Assembly: GCF_905147045.1 (NCBI RefSeq)
Contig: NC_065888.1
Location: forward strand, 2,857,001 to 2,921,000
DNA length: 64,000 bases
Direction: 5' to 3'
DNA from: Nymphalis io
Taxonomy: Eukaryota > Arthropoda > Insecta > Lepidoptera > Nymphalidae
The notes below the pieces were generated by a model. It was not told the DNA's origin. It saw only the letters and a list, made by a program, of their open reading frames with translations, and made no database searches. Made by a program: the position numbers and the translations under genes. Below are positions 45,673 through 57,356 of the stretch, piece after piece; the first letter of the stretch is position 1, and every line of letters begins with the position of its first letter.

Positions 45673-46539
45673 GAATAGATCAACAATGTTGTGTTGTTAA
45701 ATCCGTATTATTGTTCAATTATATAATGCTTAATTAGCTTCGTTTGATATTTACAACTACAAACAGTTTCAAGTTATTTTTTTTAAAATAAGACAGATTT
45801 ACAAAAACATACGAGCAAATATATATATTTATAGTTTATGTAAAAAAGAACAGTATTCCTCTGAACTCCTCTCATAGGTATTTATTCCGAAAAATGACAA
45901 AAACGAGTAACAATACTCTGTTAAGTAGTATAATAAGAATACAGTCATAATTTTTAAATATAACTTTCTTTATTAAATACATGGAATTGTAAACGTGGTT
46001 CTTTATTACTGTTTTCAATTAAATCGTTACTTATATTTAATCATCTGGCCGATACTTTTTTTTTAAATAAAAAAATATTATTTTTTTAATTGAATGTGGT
46101 TAAAAGAGGTGATAAATATCCTTAATAATGATTTATTTATAATAAAAATATATAATTCAATTTTAAATATATTAAAATTACAATTAAATAAAAATATTAT
46201 CTCATTAATAAAAACCTAATCAGATACACAGATACTCACACATAATAATATTTTCAAAAGCATGATCCTTTGGTATCTTATTTCAAATTTTTTTTTTAAA
46301 CCAGCTATCGAAATTTAAAAATAGCTGACTCTAAAAGGTGTTAATACTATGAAGTGATTGTCTAGACTTTGGCAGTTTTATTTATTCAATAAAGTTTACT
46401 AATCCAGTACAGACTAACGTAGAGATCGATCCATTTGAACTGTCTATTAGCAATCGAGAGAAGCATCTAATTATATAGGATTGGCAAAGTATGTGACGAA
46501 GTGTTTGTCGATAGAAAAACTATAACATCTACAGTAATA
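45673..46539. other. Very AT-rich spacer
   Basis: No gene or repeat copy was recognised. Confidence 0.5.
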
Positions 46540-46618
46540 GCCACCAAAGCGCATTGGACCAGCGTGGTGGCTCGAAACCTTTTCCTCAACAAGACCTTGG
46601 ACCAGTAGTGGGACAATT
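46540..46618 (+). repeat. Old SINE B tail fragment
   Basis: CGCATTGGACCAGCGTGGTGG, ACCTTTTCCTCAAC and ACCAGTAGTGGGACAATTAC follow the SINE B order with several losses. Confidence 0.6.
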
Positions 46619-47689
46619 ACTTTACTCATGTTACTTTTATTTAAACATATAATTTTTATTTTGAATACGAAATCGTACGAACTTCAAACGTTGAGAACCA
46701 AATATACGGTATAAAGCAATTATTATGCAGCACAGTCCCGGTTTCACGAAAAGTTATTTTCCAGCTTATTCCCCATTCCGTGCTAGCCTTAATACCTCCT
46801 TCAAATATATAACTTTAAGTTCTTACAGATTTATGAATCGGCATATTTCCCTCTTGCAGAACGCAACGAACAAAACGTACTTTACGAACCTTTTAAACTT
46901 TAAACTAAAACTGAATTATGTTGAAACTATTCTAAGGCTGACGTAATACCCTAAACACCGATAATATGTAGTTAGTGAAGTGTTTATATAATTATATTAT
47001 AAATTATCGTTAAATTGTATGCAATAGTTTATAATGAACATAGACAGATTATTGATATCATTATAAAACACAACTATTCCACTTAATTACGTATATCTGT
47101 TTTAATGTTACTTCTAAAGTTCTGATGACAACTGTGTCGACTATTCAAAAGGTTTTTTTTTTCACAAATCCATAATGGATACCACAGATTATTTGATAAG
47201 TCGACCAATGTCATATCAATTCAAGTAGTAACTTGATTTTTTTTATCGCTACTCTGCCATTGGAATTTTGTAAAACAATTAAAAAAAATACTTATGTTTA
47301 CAATTAAAACAATATTAACGAAATTATTAAATTATACGCATAGGAAATACACAAAGCGTTTATACGCTAAAAACGGATCAATATTTGATTTGGGCAAATG
47401 TTTGGAGTTATAAGGTTGAGTGATTAGTTTCTAGGTTTAACGATCGTCTGGAACTTGCTTAACATTCAACAGCTTATAGAAACATTAAATGAAGAACAAA
47501 CTATTCGGATAAGAGAGGTTTTTCAAAGCTTAAGAAAATTTTGCTGAGGCGATGTCATATTTATTAGCGCTTAGACTTATAACATATAATGATGGAGATA
47601 AAATGTTATTAAATTATACCAAAATATATAAGTATTTCAATTATGTAAATACCTGTGTATATAATATATATTATATACCTTACATTACC
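46619..47689. other. AT-rich spacer with a perfect 22-bp palindrome
   Basis: No gene is supported; the plus ORF at 46725-46946 has no recognised motif. A self-complementary AT palindrome occupies 47657-47678. Confidence 0.45.
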
Positions 47690-47888
47690 TATGATTGCGG
47701 ATTCAATGCGAGGCTAGCACCACTGAATTTTCATGTGCTTATAATTAATTTCGTTCTCGGAAAATAAACATCGTGAGTCAACCTGCTTGTGTCGGATGAA
47801 AATCTATCACATGTGTAGCCACCAACCCGCATTACAGCATCGTGGTGGATTAAGTCCAAAAACCTTCTCTTCAATGAGGAGAATTACA
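47690..47888 (+). repeat. SINE B copy, diverged
   Basis: CACCACTGAATTTTCATGTG, AACATCGTGAGTCAACCTGC, CCACCAACCCGCATTACAGC and AACCTTCTCTTCAATGAGGAG are recognisable. Head and tail are degraded. Confidence 0.8.
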
Positions 47889-47930
47889 GACTTTTAGTAT
47901 GTATGTTATGTTTTAGTATATTATCTAATT

Positions 47931-48277
47931 TGACTGCCTCGTTGGTTTAGTGGCTAGATGACCGCTGACCTGGAGGTCCTGGCTTCAATTACCAGGTCAG
48001 GTCAATAAAAAGTTATTGGGTTTTTCTGTCTTTTCTATCAGAAATATCTCAGTAGCAGCCCGGAGTCTGGAAGTTAGAACTGTGTACACTCCAGTGCCTG
48101 GGAAAGCACGTAAAACCGTTGGTCACGCGCCTGAACTATTTCCGGTCGTGTCGGATTGCCGTCCTATCGGATTATGAGAGCTAGGGAATAGAGAGTTCAT
48201 CTGTGTACTCTCTATTCCCACACATTTTTGCACTATAATATCTAATGCGCAGTTGGCTAGTCTATCTTGAGATTACT
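47931..48277 (+). repeat. SINE A copy, full length, same subfamily as 44 kb
   Basis: The head is TGACTGCCTCGTTGGTTTAG and the tail region is GCGCAGTTGGCTAGTCTATC. It shares with the first unit at 44024 the variants GTTAGAACTGTGTACACTCC, AAAACCGTTGGTCACG and an extra TACTCTCTATTCCCACAC before TTTTTGCACT. Confidence 0.9.
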
Positions 48278-49764
48278 CATTATGTAAGTTGCAATATTCA
48301 AGAAATTATTCGTTTTACTAACGGATGATAGATTTGTTTTCGAGGCGTAATTCAAAAGCTTCGTATTAAAAAACATTTCGTAAGTTTAGAAGTCACTGTA
48401 TAAGATATTTTATTAATGTCTCTTATTATAGACTTGTGATTAATACATGTATTGTTTAATAAAATCATAATTTTTACGTATGTTATAAATATTAAGAAGC
48501 TGAAACACGTTTTTACTTAAAATACAAAAGTTGACAGCAAACATTGTGAAAGGCGCTAATCCGGTACTCCGGGAAGAATAATGAACACACCGGTACTCTC
48601 AGGCATCAAGATATATTCCCTCCCTGAAGACCGCCGCGCGTAAAGTTTAATAACGCAAATAGGAATGAATTTACGTGTCAGCGATATTTGGGTACATTTT
48701 AATAATTTATTACAGAGAAAAAAAAACATACAAAATGATACTATACTTTAATATCTTCTGCAAACGTCATATAGTATATACGATTATACACAAAATATTT
48801 TTTTTTAATATATCAGCAGAAATGTCAACACGAGGCCCCGAAATTGTAATTTTATTAAAGTTAATTAATTTACTTACCTTGTAAATTAAAATGTTGCAGG
48901 GCATGAAAGTTATCGAATTCTATTTTGTCGTGTTAAAAGTAAGATCCGCTAATGACGAGCACATACAACAACAACAATAAACAACAAATATATCACAAGA
49001 CAAAATAATTGACACGTCATAATACATGTGGACTAAAATAAACCGCGAATAGTTAATGAATTACAATTCATGTCTTGATAAATCGAACATAATATTTCGG
49101 TTGCGTCATAAGTGGCCCTTTGGTGATAGTTTAATTTATTTGAACATTGCCCAGAATTAGGTTCGAAATTTAAAGTCATTATTCATCTCATAATTCACTT
49201 CATAATAGAATTTAATAAAAAAGCGATCACAAAAAGTTAAAACGTAATGATTTCCTCGTGCCGTGTAAGTCATTACCTTGATTTATAAAAATGAAACTAA
49301 AATTTTCCAATGAATGAGAAATTTGCGTTGATTATCTGCGCGTCATTAGTTCGATTCAGGCTTTTGTGCGGTAAACTGGTCCAATGGGACTGGTGGCATT
49401 GTGATGCTGAAAGGATCGTGATCCAGACAGACTTAATTAGGCACGTTCACGTCACGTTCGCCTGACACCAGTCCAATAGTTCGAGTCGATTCCTTAACTC
49501 TTTCGCGTGCAATTTTGATTTTGGTGTTTACCACTTATTAGGTATTTGTTTTACAAAAGCAATTAAATCTGAATTACATAATTATACAAACATGCAATTA
49601 AATTTTACCTTGAATTTTTACTTTGATCAAATTTTATTTTTCGATCACATCCAAAGCTTTGTTTTGATTGAGCAACTATTGAGTATCTAGCAACTGTTAA
49701 GTATATAGTAGGTAATCGTGGATATCAATTAACAAGGAAAGTGATTTTGCAATTGGTACGCTTC
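48278..49764. other. AT-rich spacer with a few GC-richer patches
   Basis: No gene is supported. 48540-48640 (CCGGTACTCCGGGAAGAATA; GAAGACCGCCGCGCG) and 49410-49500 (CACGTTCACGTCACGTTCGC) are unique GC-elevated patches of unknown role. Confidence 0.45.
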
Positions 49765-50054
49765 AGTAACAGCCTGTTAATGTCCCACTGCTGGGCTAAG
49801 GCCTCTTCTCCCTTTTGAGGAGAAGGTTTGGAGCTTATTCCACCACGCTGCTCCAATGCGGGTTGGTAGAATACACATGTGGCAGAATTTCAATGAAATT
49901 AGACACATGCAGGTTTCCTCACGATGTTTTCCTTCACCGTTAAGCACGAGATGAATTATAAACACAAATTAAGCACATGAAAATTCAGTGGTGCTTGCCC
50001 GGGTTTGAACCCACGATCATCGGTTAAGATTCACGCGTTCTTACCACTAACTAA
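49765..50054 (-). repeat. SINE B copy with 11-bp TSD
   Basis: Reverse copy from AGTAACAGCCTGTTAATGTC to GATTCACGCGTTCTTACCAC; the outermost head bases are missing. TGGTACGCTTC at 49754-49764 and 50055-50065 flanks it. Confidence 0.92.
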
Positions 50055-50261
50055 TGGTACGCTTCGACTATAAGCAAAGAAAATGTTCGAGTAAGTAGAT
50101 TAGAAAGGAGATTTCTTATCACGTCAATTAATCACATAATTATCATTACATCATCGTACAGGCTACAAACGTTCTCGAACGTTTTGATCCGTTATTATTA
50201 TTTAAAAAAAGAATTGCTTTTTCTTAGTTATTGTATTCTACGAGATCTAAATATTCTAGTT

Positions 50262-50665
50262 ACATGACCCGGAGGACGTTGGTTCAAATCCCAGATTGGG
50301 TTATTTTAAAAGTTATTGAGTTTTTCTGTCGAAAAATTGAAAGTGTGTACACTCCCATGCCTCGGAAAGCAGGTAAAGCCCGGTGTCGAATTGTTATGCA
50401 GTTGGCTAATCTATATCGAGATGGCCCAGTGGTAAAAACGCGTGAATCTTAAAAGATGATCGCGGGTTCAAACCTGGGCACGTACCACTGAATTTTCTGA
50501 ATGTGTTTTATTTGTGATTATAATTCATCATAATCACATGCTATACTGTGAAGGAAAACATCATGAGGAAATCTGCACTGCATGCATGCTATACGGTGAA
50601 GGAAAACATCATCTGAAATTCTGCCACATGTGTATTTTACCGACACGCATTGGAGCAGCGGCCAA
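50262..50665 (+). repeat. Chimeric SINE: A-type 5' part joined to B-type 3' part
   Basis: 50262-50411 is SINE A (GACCCGGAGGACGTTGGTTC, AAAGTTATTGAGTTTTTCTG, CACTCCCATGCCTCGGAAAG, CAGTTGGCTAATCT). From 50412 it continues without spacer as SINE B (ATCGAGATGGCCCAGTGGTA to CGCATTGGAGCAGCGGCC). Within the B part GCTATAC-x-GTGAAGGAAAA occurs twice (about 50542 and 50588). Confidence 0.85.
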
Positions 50666-51050
50666 CATCAGTCCGAAAGACATCATTATTATTATTCCAC
50701 GATTTGTAATTCAAAGGCATCTCCATATTCCGAAATCGAATATAACAAATATAACTTAAAAGCTTAAAATCCTTAAACTTAATAGTCTTATTAATAATTT
50801 ATCTAAATTCATATATAATTTGTCTAAATTCACGCACTAAAATGATCCATTATATATAATAAACCTAATATTAGATAAGAATCGTTCAATTGATCCACAG
50901 TTTTATGGCACACAACACGGCAATATATATGTAAGATGTGACAAACTGAGAAATTTTTCTTCTCAATTCACCCTTTGTACTCCCAAGTATACAAAACTCG
51001 AATTTCAAAATGCCAAGTCTGCTGTGGATATTTACGTGTATGAAATTGTC

Positions 51051-51121
51051 ATAGTTTAGTGAGAGGCACACGATTAATTCAATATACAAGTTTCAAACAT
51101 ATGCGAAGTTTATTCGCTCTA
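51051..51121 (+). repeat. 71-bp direct repeat, copy 1
   Basis: It matches 52734-52804 at all but about three of 71 bases, with the core GAGGCACACGATTAATTCAA and TTTCAAACATATGCGAAGTT. It is unrelated to the SINE families. Confidence 0.85.
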
Positions 51122-51195
51122 CTTGGAGTTACGACAAAGCAAAAGTTGTTAGAGCTAGCATCAACGTTGATACAGGAAACTCGCGTCTCGACGCT
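51121..51195 (-). repeat. Unnamed repeat, related to 45597-45672
   Basis: On the minus strand CGAGTTTCCTGTATCAACGT and TAACAACTTTTGCTTTG match the copy at 45597. It follows the 71-bp repeat directly, so both may be parts of one longer element. Confidence 0.65.
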
Positions 51196-51341
51196 TTAAA
51201 TTCTGATTGTACCGGTCATTTTAACAGCACTATCTTCTCTATAAAAGATATTATAATCATTTAAATAATTTTCATGACGAAAGAATAAGACAAAGTAGTG
51301 TGTGTTTTTATATCTTAATTTTTATTTAAATCTCATGTTAA

Positions 51342-51642
51342 AGCCGAGATGGCCTAGTGGTAAGAACGCGTGAATCTTAACCGATGATCATGGGTTCAAA
51401 CCCGGGCAAGCACCACTGAATTTTCATGTGCTTAATTTGTGTTTATAATTCATCTCGTGCTTAACGGTGAAGGAAAACATCGTGAGGAAACCTGCATGTG
51501 TCTAATTTCATTGAAATTCTGCCACATGTGAATTCTACAAACCCGCATTGGAGCAGCGTGGTGGAATAAGCTCCAAACCTTCTCCTCAAAAGGGAGAGGA
51601 GGCCTTAGCCCAGCAGTGGGACATTAACAGGCTGTTACTGTG
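51342..51642 (+). repeat. SINE B copy, full length
   Basis: It is one of the best-preserved copies: AAGCCGAGATGGCCTAGTGG, GGTTCAAACCCGGGCAAGCA, GGAGGCCTTAGCCCAGCAGT and ACATTAACAGGCTGTTACTG. Confidence 0.93.
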
Positions 51643-52733
51643 ATATTGTGTGTTAAAAATTACATTAATTATTTCGGCGTATTATTGGATTAAGATTTTA
51701 AAATAGATGATTAGATTATTAAAAACAGTGGAGGTAACATTCGTTGATTTTCATGTATGATAAATGATAGTTCAATTGTATTTAATTAACATACCTATCT
51801 AATTTAAGATTCTAACAAGAGTAACTGCAATTTTGTCTCATTTAAATTTATATTTCTAAATGTTGGAGTTTTACATTAAATGAAACCTTGTAAAATAAAT
51901 TCAAAGGTACCTACTTAAGTTAAATATATTTTTATTGATTGATGAGAGATTACCTAGAGCTTGTCTGTAAGAGAGTACCGTGAGTAATATTTTATTTATA
52001 GAAAAATATATTTTAAATTTTTTTTTCAGGCGTAATTAAAAAAATCAGAAACATAACATCGGGAAGGAATAAATCGAAAATATGACTAGATTATTTTATT
52101 AATCCAGACGTGTCAATGCAACATTACGTAAATATGAAAATGTGAAATATTGAAATTGAGTAAAACCGAATACGGGTTGTTAACAACAACTGGGCGAAAT
52201 AATCAAATCAATTGCTATACAAACCGACATCAATAGCATATTGCGGTTGAAAATTTTCGGCGACTGCTTTTTAGTCGAAAACGATTGCTGTATTTTTGCT
52301 TTAGGATATTGGATTGGATTGAATCGTTGATCAATCTAATTTTGACGTAAAAAAATATTTTACCAACATAGCTTTCTAAATTCGTCGTTATATAATAAAA
52401 CAGTATTATTCAATAATAATATATATAAATAAATAACTTAATGAAATCATTTATAAATAATATTAAATATATACATATACTTATTTATAATTTAATGCAA
52501 TAATGTGACACAGCAAAATGGAAGCCTCATCCTCAGTTAATATTGCAAATATTAAAATTATAGAATGTCCCGTTATTTGCATTCACATAACATCATTAAT
52601 TAATTGATGAATGAAACAAATTTATTAGCTGAACGTCAAACAAAATTAACTAAATATGATAAATGAAATATATTTATTTATTTATTTATTTAATATATAT
52701 ATATTTAGAAAATATTATTTATATATTATATAT
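51643..52733. other. Very AT-rich spacer
   Basis: No gene or repeat was recognised beyond short AT runs. Confidence 0.5.
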
Positions 52734-52804
52734 ATAGTTTAGTAAGAGGCACACGATTAATTCAATATACAAGTTTCAAACATATGCGAAGTTCATTCAC
52801 TCTA
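52734..52804 (+). repeat. 71-bp direct repeat, copy 2
   Basis: Second copy of 51051-51121, 1.68 kb downstream, embedded in TATA-rich DNA. Confidence 0.85.
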
Positions 52805-53160
52805 TATATTCATCACTCTATATATATATAATGATAAAATAAATAAAAATAGCTTATACATAAAAAAAATATCCAAAATAAGAACAAAAAGAATTAATAA
52901 AAAAAAGTCACCACTGGTACTTTGTAGACATGTATGCTACTAATTTACTTTGTAGACATGTATTAATTATTACTAATTACCAGCCATTCTACAACCAAAG
53001 ATCAATCAATACTCTTATTGTTGTGTTCTAACTTCAGTAGTGGAATATAATATCTCTGATCTCTGTAGTAACTGTTCGCATAAGAAGCGATTTACATTTT
53101 TTAAATTGTTTACGAAGAAAGGATTAACTGTCTTTTTGGCTCGTTAACCATCCTAAAAAC

Positions 53161-53300
53161 AAGTCAAAGTCAAGAATCTTTATTCAAAAAAAAAGCGTTA
53201 CACTTACTTATTGATTGGCATAAATCTTTCAACGGTTCGGAAATAAGTACCTTAGACCTGAGAAGAACCGGCGAAAAAAATTCAGCGGATTTTTTTTTTA
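53161..53300 (+). repeat. Repeat of the 'AAGTCAAAGTCAA...GAAGAACCGGC' type
   Basis: It starts AAGTCAAAGTCAAGAATCTT and contains CAACGGTTCGGAAATAAGTA and GAGAAGAACCGGCGAAAAAA. This is a sequence I know as a common lepidopteran interspersed repeat, unnamed here. Related parts lie at 55083 and 55400. Confidence 0.65.
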
Positions 53301-54799
53301 TTTATTTCATCCTTTACAATTACAAGTAATATACAACAATTGCAGAATAATGTTTTTTTTTTATTTAACTTACAATAACAATATATGAAATTGATAATAA
53401 TTTTAACACTGTTAATTACTGAATAAAGTTTTATTTTGACTTGACTTTAAAAATGTAATTAAATTATTTTTTTATAGCTGAAATAGTAACAAACCAAATT
53501 ATACCGTTTACATATATTCAACCTAATTCTCAGTGCTAATAACTATGAAACCTATATGTATGTCATGATCGTCTAAGACCCTAACCGTCGCAAATTGTCA
53601 CAGCGGCTTAATCACCTACTCGTTGCTATACGCATTCCAGTCACCTAGTTTAATCGCTACTAATCAGGAACATTCGAGAATATATTTGGGCGTAAGACAT
53701 AATCGTGAATTTGCAATACGTGTTCTAAGCCGTTTGATTTAAATTAGTTTATTTTAACTTAAATATTTTATTGATTTGTCCGATATGATTTTACTGTGAA
53801 ACATCTATTGGCACGCCTTCGGGTTTAACCGACCGACCGTATATCGTCACGACAAGCGGTATGAACGTTCTGATGCCGTCAGAAAAAAGAACAAAGAAAA
53901 ACTTGCTTGGCGCGTTTACTATATATTTCGTTGTGTTGCGTTTGTATATATTATTATAATAATAAGAAATACACATTTATTTTTTGTTGATGATCTTTAA
54001 TAATCAATTATTTCTATTTAACCATTAATTAAGTGTCACATCTGAAAAACAATTTCCTTTATTTTATTGCACAGTCCGATGTCGCTAGTGATTCAATTCT
54101 AGGAACAAATTATATAATTTTGATTAATACATAGCGTAAATAGTGGGTGCCTTCGCAACTGTATATATCTATATACAAGTAAAATGTGACATACATTATA
54201 AGCGTGGAACATGGAAAACATGCCTCCACCAGAGCTATCGTCCGGCACCGCGGGTGAATATTTTATTTGTTTTAAACATGAATACTTTGGTTGGATAAGT
54301 AGAATGAATACTCGTTTAAGTACCGCGTCAACTTCAGTGCAACAGAGTTTTATATTTTGCCCATACACATGTTATACGGACTATTTCTACTTATTTTTCA
54401 AAGGACAAAATAATGTTTTTATATATTTACTTACTTCTCTTTATGTAAGATCCTTATAATTGCGATACATCGCACTAGTACGTTCACATCAATTTTAATT
54501 CTAGAACTACTTTAAAACAGCTACAAAAAAATCTTAATCATACAACATTCATATATAAATTTTACGTTTATTGTACATTACCCAATACAATGTTACAGTC
54601 AGCTCAATAATTCATTACGCAAACGATCAATATTTTTTTTTTTAATTTTTGAAAATTTATATCGATTTAATTTTCTCATTGAACATTATCAGATATTTAT
54701 GATTGAACCAGTAGAGTATGTAGCAACATATTTAAGTTACTCATTTTAAAATAACATTTTAAAATCGTCAATTAATATATATATTTTAGAACACAATAT
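53301..54799. other. Spacer with two unexplained coding-like patches
   Basis: 53540-53690 and 53800-53920 are GC-richer than their surroundings and unique. Near 54211 a short ATG-led segment with a possible splice donor occurs (see findings). No gene can be called. Confidence 0.4.
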
Positions 54800-54877
54800 A
54801 ATGCCGATGTCTATGGGCGTTGGTGAACACCAGGTGGCCCATACGCTAGTCCGCTCGCCAATAAAAAAAAAAATTAA
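54800..54877 (+). repeat. SINE C tail fragment
   Basis: AATGCCGATGTCTATGGGCG, CACCAGGTGGCCCATACGCT and an A run are the 3' quarter of the family, with part of the hairpin deleted. Confidence 0.85.
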
Positions 54878-55082
54878 AACTTAAAAATTACAAATCTATG
54901 CAATAATGTAATATCACAGTTTTCTTGAAAATATTGGAAATATATGAATGATATGATGAATAAGGATTGAAATGTATGTAAATATTTTGATATGAGGAAG
55001 TTATTAAACAATATTGGTATACTCGTGTTATGCGTTATGCTAACAGAATTTGAGGCAAATGATTAAAATAACAAATTAAGCA

Positions 55083-55460
55083 CAAAATCAAAGTATACTT
55101 TATTCAAGCAGGCTATTATAATAATAATAATATCCTAAACTAAGCAGAGTTTATACTATGGAAACCAGACAACTGATATACTACTTTTCTTTTGTAAATA
55201 AATAATATAGATAATTACATCCAGACTCAGGACAAACATGTTCATACAATAATAATAAATTTCTGTCCTGGGTGGTAACCGAAGCAACAACCTTCGGCGT
55301 GAAAGATAAGAATCTACCAACCACGCCAACCAGCCCGTCAAATCTTGCGAGCACTATTGAATTGTTATTTCATAGGATTAAGATAAATTTAAAGTTACCA
55401 TCGTTTTAAAACGTAGATTCTACCAAGAATAACCGGCAAGAAATTCAGTTATTATTATTA
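55083..55460 (+). repeat. Interspersed repeat split by SINE D
   Basis: AAATCAAAGTATACTTTATTCAAG at the left and GTAGATTCTACCAAGAATAA with CCGGCAAGAAATTCAG at the right (to about 55455) are the two ends of the repeat type seen at 53161. A reverse SINE D separates them. Confidence 0.6.
55128..55339 (-). repeat. SINE D copy, nested
   Basis: Reverse copy, AAACTAAGCAGAGTTTATAC through ACAACTGATATACTACTTTT to CAACCACGCCAACCAGCC. It sits in the repeat at 55083-55460. Confidence 0.85.
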
Positions 55461-56346
55461 TCTGCTATTCTTTCAACAGTTAAGTTGTATACGCAATTTA
55501 ATATAATTTAATTATTATTTATTCTTGATATAAATCAACGAATGCTAGCAACAATCAATATCAGCAATATTTCAGCCAGTTTTCATAAAACCTTTTACAT
55601 AAAAATTATACACCCAAACTTTCCTCACGAATCTTTCCGACGTTGGGTGAAAACCCTATGAAAATCTGTTCGCAGTTTTTACACTTTTCACGTTCAGTAT
55701 AGTTAATATGAAGTATCAGTTAATATGAAATTTGCATTTATTTATTAGCTGAAATTTTTGAGGAAGTTTGCTATAGAAGTGAACACCTTACCCAAGAAAG
55801 GAAGAAAGCTTCGCTTCTCGTGTTCACATACAATCTCAGTGGTATTTGTTCAGGCTTATCTACCTGCAATTATGGATTAAGATTCCCGTGTTCCAACCAC
55901 TAGGCCATCAGTTCTTTAGACTTTATTTCATTGTTATATTTTTTCGGACGATGTCATGGCGAGGGTTGCTAATAACGATACCGATTATCTGTTCGAAGTT
56001 TGTTTGTATATAATCAATGGCTATTGTTCATACAAGTCTAGAATTTATTACTAGTCTGTAAATTATAATCTACAAATTGTAAAGCGTCGCTAGTACTTCT
56101 CTTGCTAAATGTTCTACGAAAACTTTACTTTTAATATAGTTTTAACACTTCATAGTTCTTAGAGATCTCAGAATTTAATTATGAGATTTTTGTAACTAGA
56201 AACGAGCTAAATTATTTTTAATTTATTTTATTAACGAACTGTCTACGTTAGTTTTGAATATACGTAGCATGTTCTTGGCTGGAGGTAATTTCTATTATTT
56301 AACAGTAGTAGTAGTAAGTATATATTAATTAAGATACTGTAAGCAA
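55461..56346. other. AT-rich spacer
   Basis: No gene is supported. 55870-55915 (GGATTAAGATTCCCGTGTTC, CCACTAGGCCATCAG) looks like an old reverse SINE B head. Confidence 0.45.
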
Positions 56347-56642
56347 CTACTGGTGGTAGGGCTTTGTGCAAGCTCGTCTGGGTAGGTACCACCCACTCAT
56401 CAGATATTCTACCGCAAAACAGCAAAACTTGATATTGTTGTGTTCCGGTTTGAAGGGTGAGTGAGCCAGTGTAATTACAGGCACAAGGGACATAAAATCT
56501 TAGTTCCCAAGGTTGGTGGCGCATTGGCTATAAGCGATGGTTGACATTTCTTAGAATGCCAATGTCTATAGGCGTTTGGTGACCACTTACCATCAGGTGG
56601 CCCATATGCTCGTCCACCTTCCTATTCTATAAAAAAAAAAAA
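56347..56642 (+). repeat. SINE C copy, full length
   Basis: It is well preserved: ACTACTGGTGGTAGGGCTTT, GGTAGGTACCACCCACTCAT, AGTTCCCAAGGTTGGTGGCG, ACCACTTACCATCAGGTGG, CTTCCTATTCTATAAAA. Confidence 0.93.
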
Positions 56643-56819
56643 CTCATAATAATCATTTTATTCATTGTCCTTTTGCGGTATTTTTTCCTTTTATGTTAAA
56701 CAAAGTATAGATTCACTTAATAATAAATGCAGACAATCACTTTTTTTTTACTTTGCGCATTAAATTTTATTTGTTTATTTATATAAAGTGATATATATGA
56801 TATGATATATATAATAATA

Positions 56820-56820
56820 A

Positions 56821-56868
<48 letters not shown>
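56820..56868. repeat. (TA)n microsatellite
   Basis: About 22 uninterrupted TA units sit between GTG and CACTATTT. It is likely length-variable and forms a self-complementary structure. Confidence 0.95.
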
Positions 56869-56870
<2 letters not shown>

Positions 56871-57045
56871 TATTTCTTTAGGTTATTGTCTATATATGAA
56901 ATGCGACACAGCGTTGTACGCAAAAAACAAGTTATACTATTAATTTTTTATCCATATTTTATAAGTGATTTTTATGTGAAATTTATATTGGGGAGGATTG
57001 GGCCGCAGCTGCTGCTCTTTTCTCCTGTTTATTTCCTTGTGTATC

Positions 57046-57350
57046 AGTAACAGTAACAGCCTGTTAACGTCCCACTGCTGGGCTAAGGCCTCCTCTCCCT
57101 TTTGAGGAGAAGGTTTGGAGCTTATTCCACCACGCTGCTCCAATGCGGGTTGGTAGAATACACATGTGGCAGAATTTCAATGAAATTAGACACATGCAGG
57201 TTTCCTCACGATGTTTTCCTTCACCGTCAAGCACGAGACGAATTATAAACACAAATTAAGCACATGAAAATTCAGTGGTGCTTGCCCGGGTTTGAACCCA
57301 CGATCATCGGTTAAGATTCACGAGTTCTAACCACTAGGCCATCTCAGCTT
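57046..57350 (-). repeat. SINE B copy, full length
   Basis: Reverse copy from AGTAACAGTAACAGCCTGTT to CTAGGCCATCTCAGCTT. CTTGTGTAT occurs at 57036-57044 and 57348-57356 as a candidate target-site duplication. Confidence 0.93.
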
Positions 57351-57356
57351 GTGTAT

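Noticed and set aside
56820..56868. Long TA tract as a cruciform regulatory element
   Set aside because: Simple TA microsatellites are common in AT-rich insect DNA and nothing nearby suggests function.
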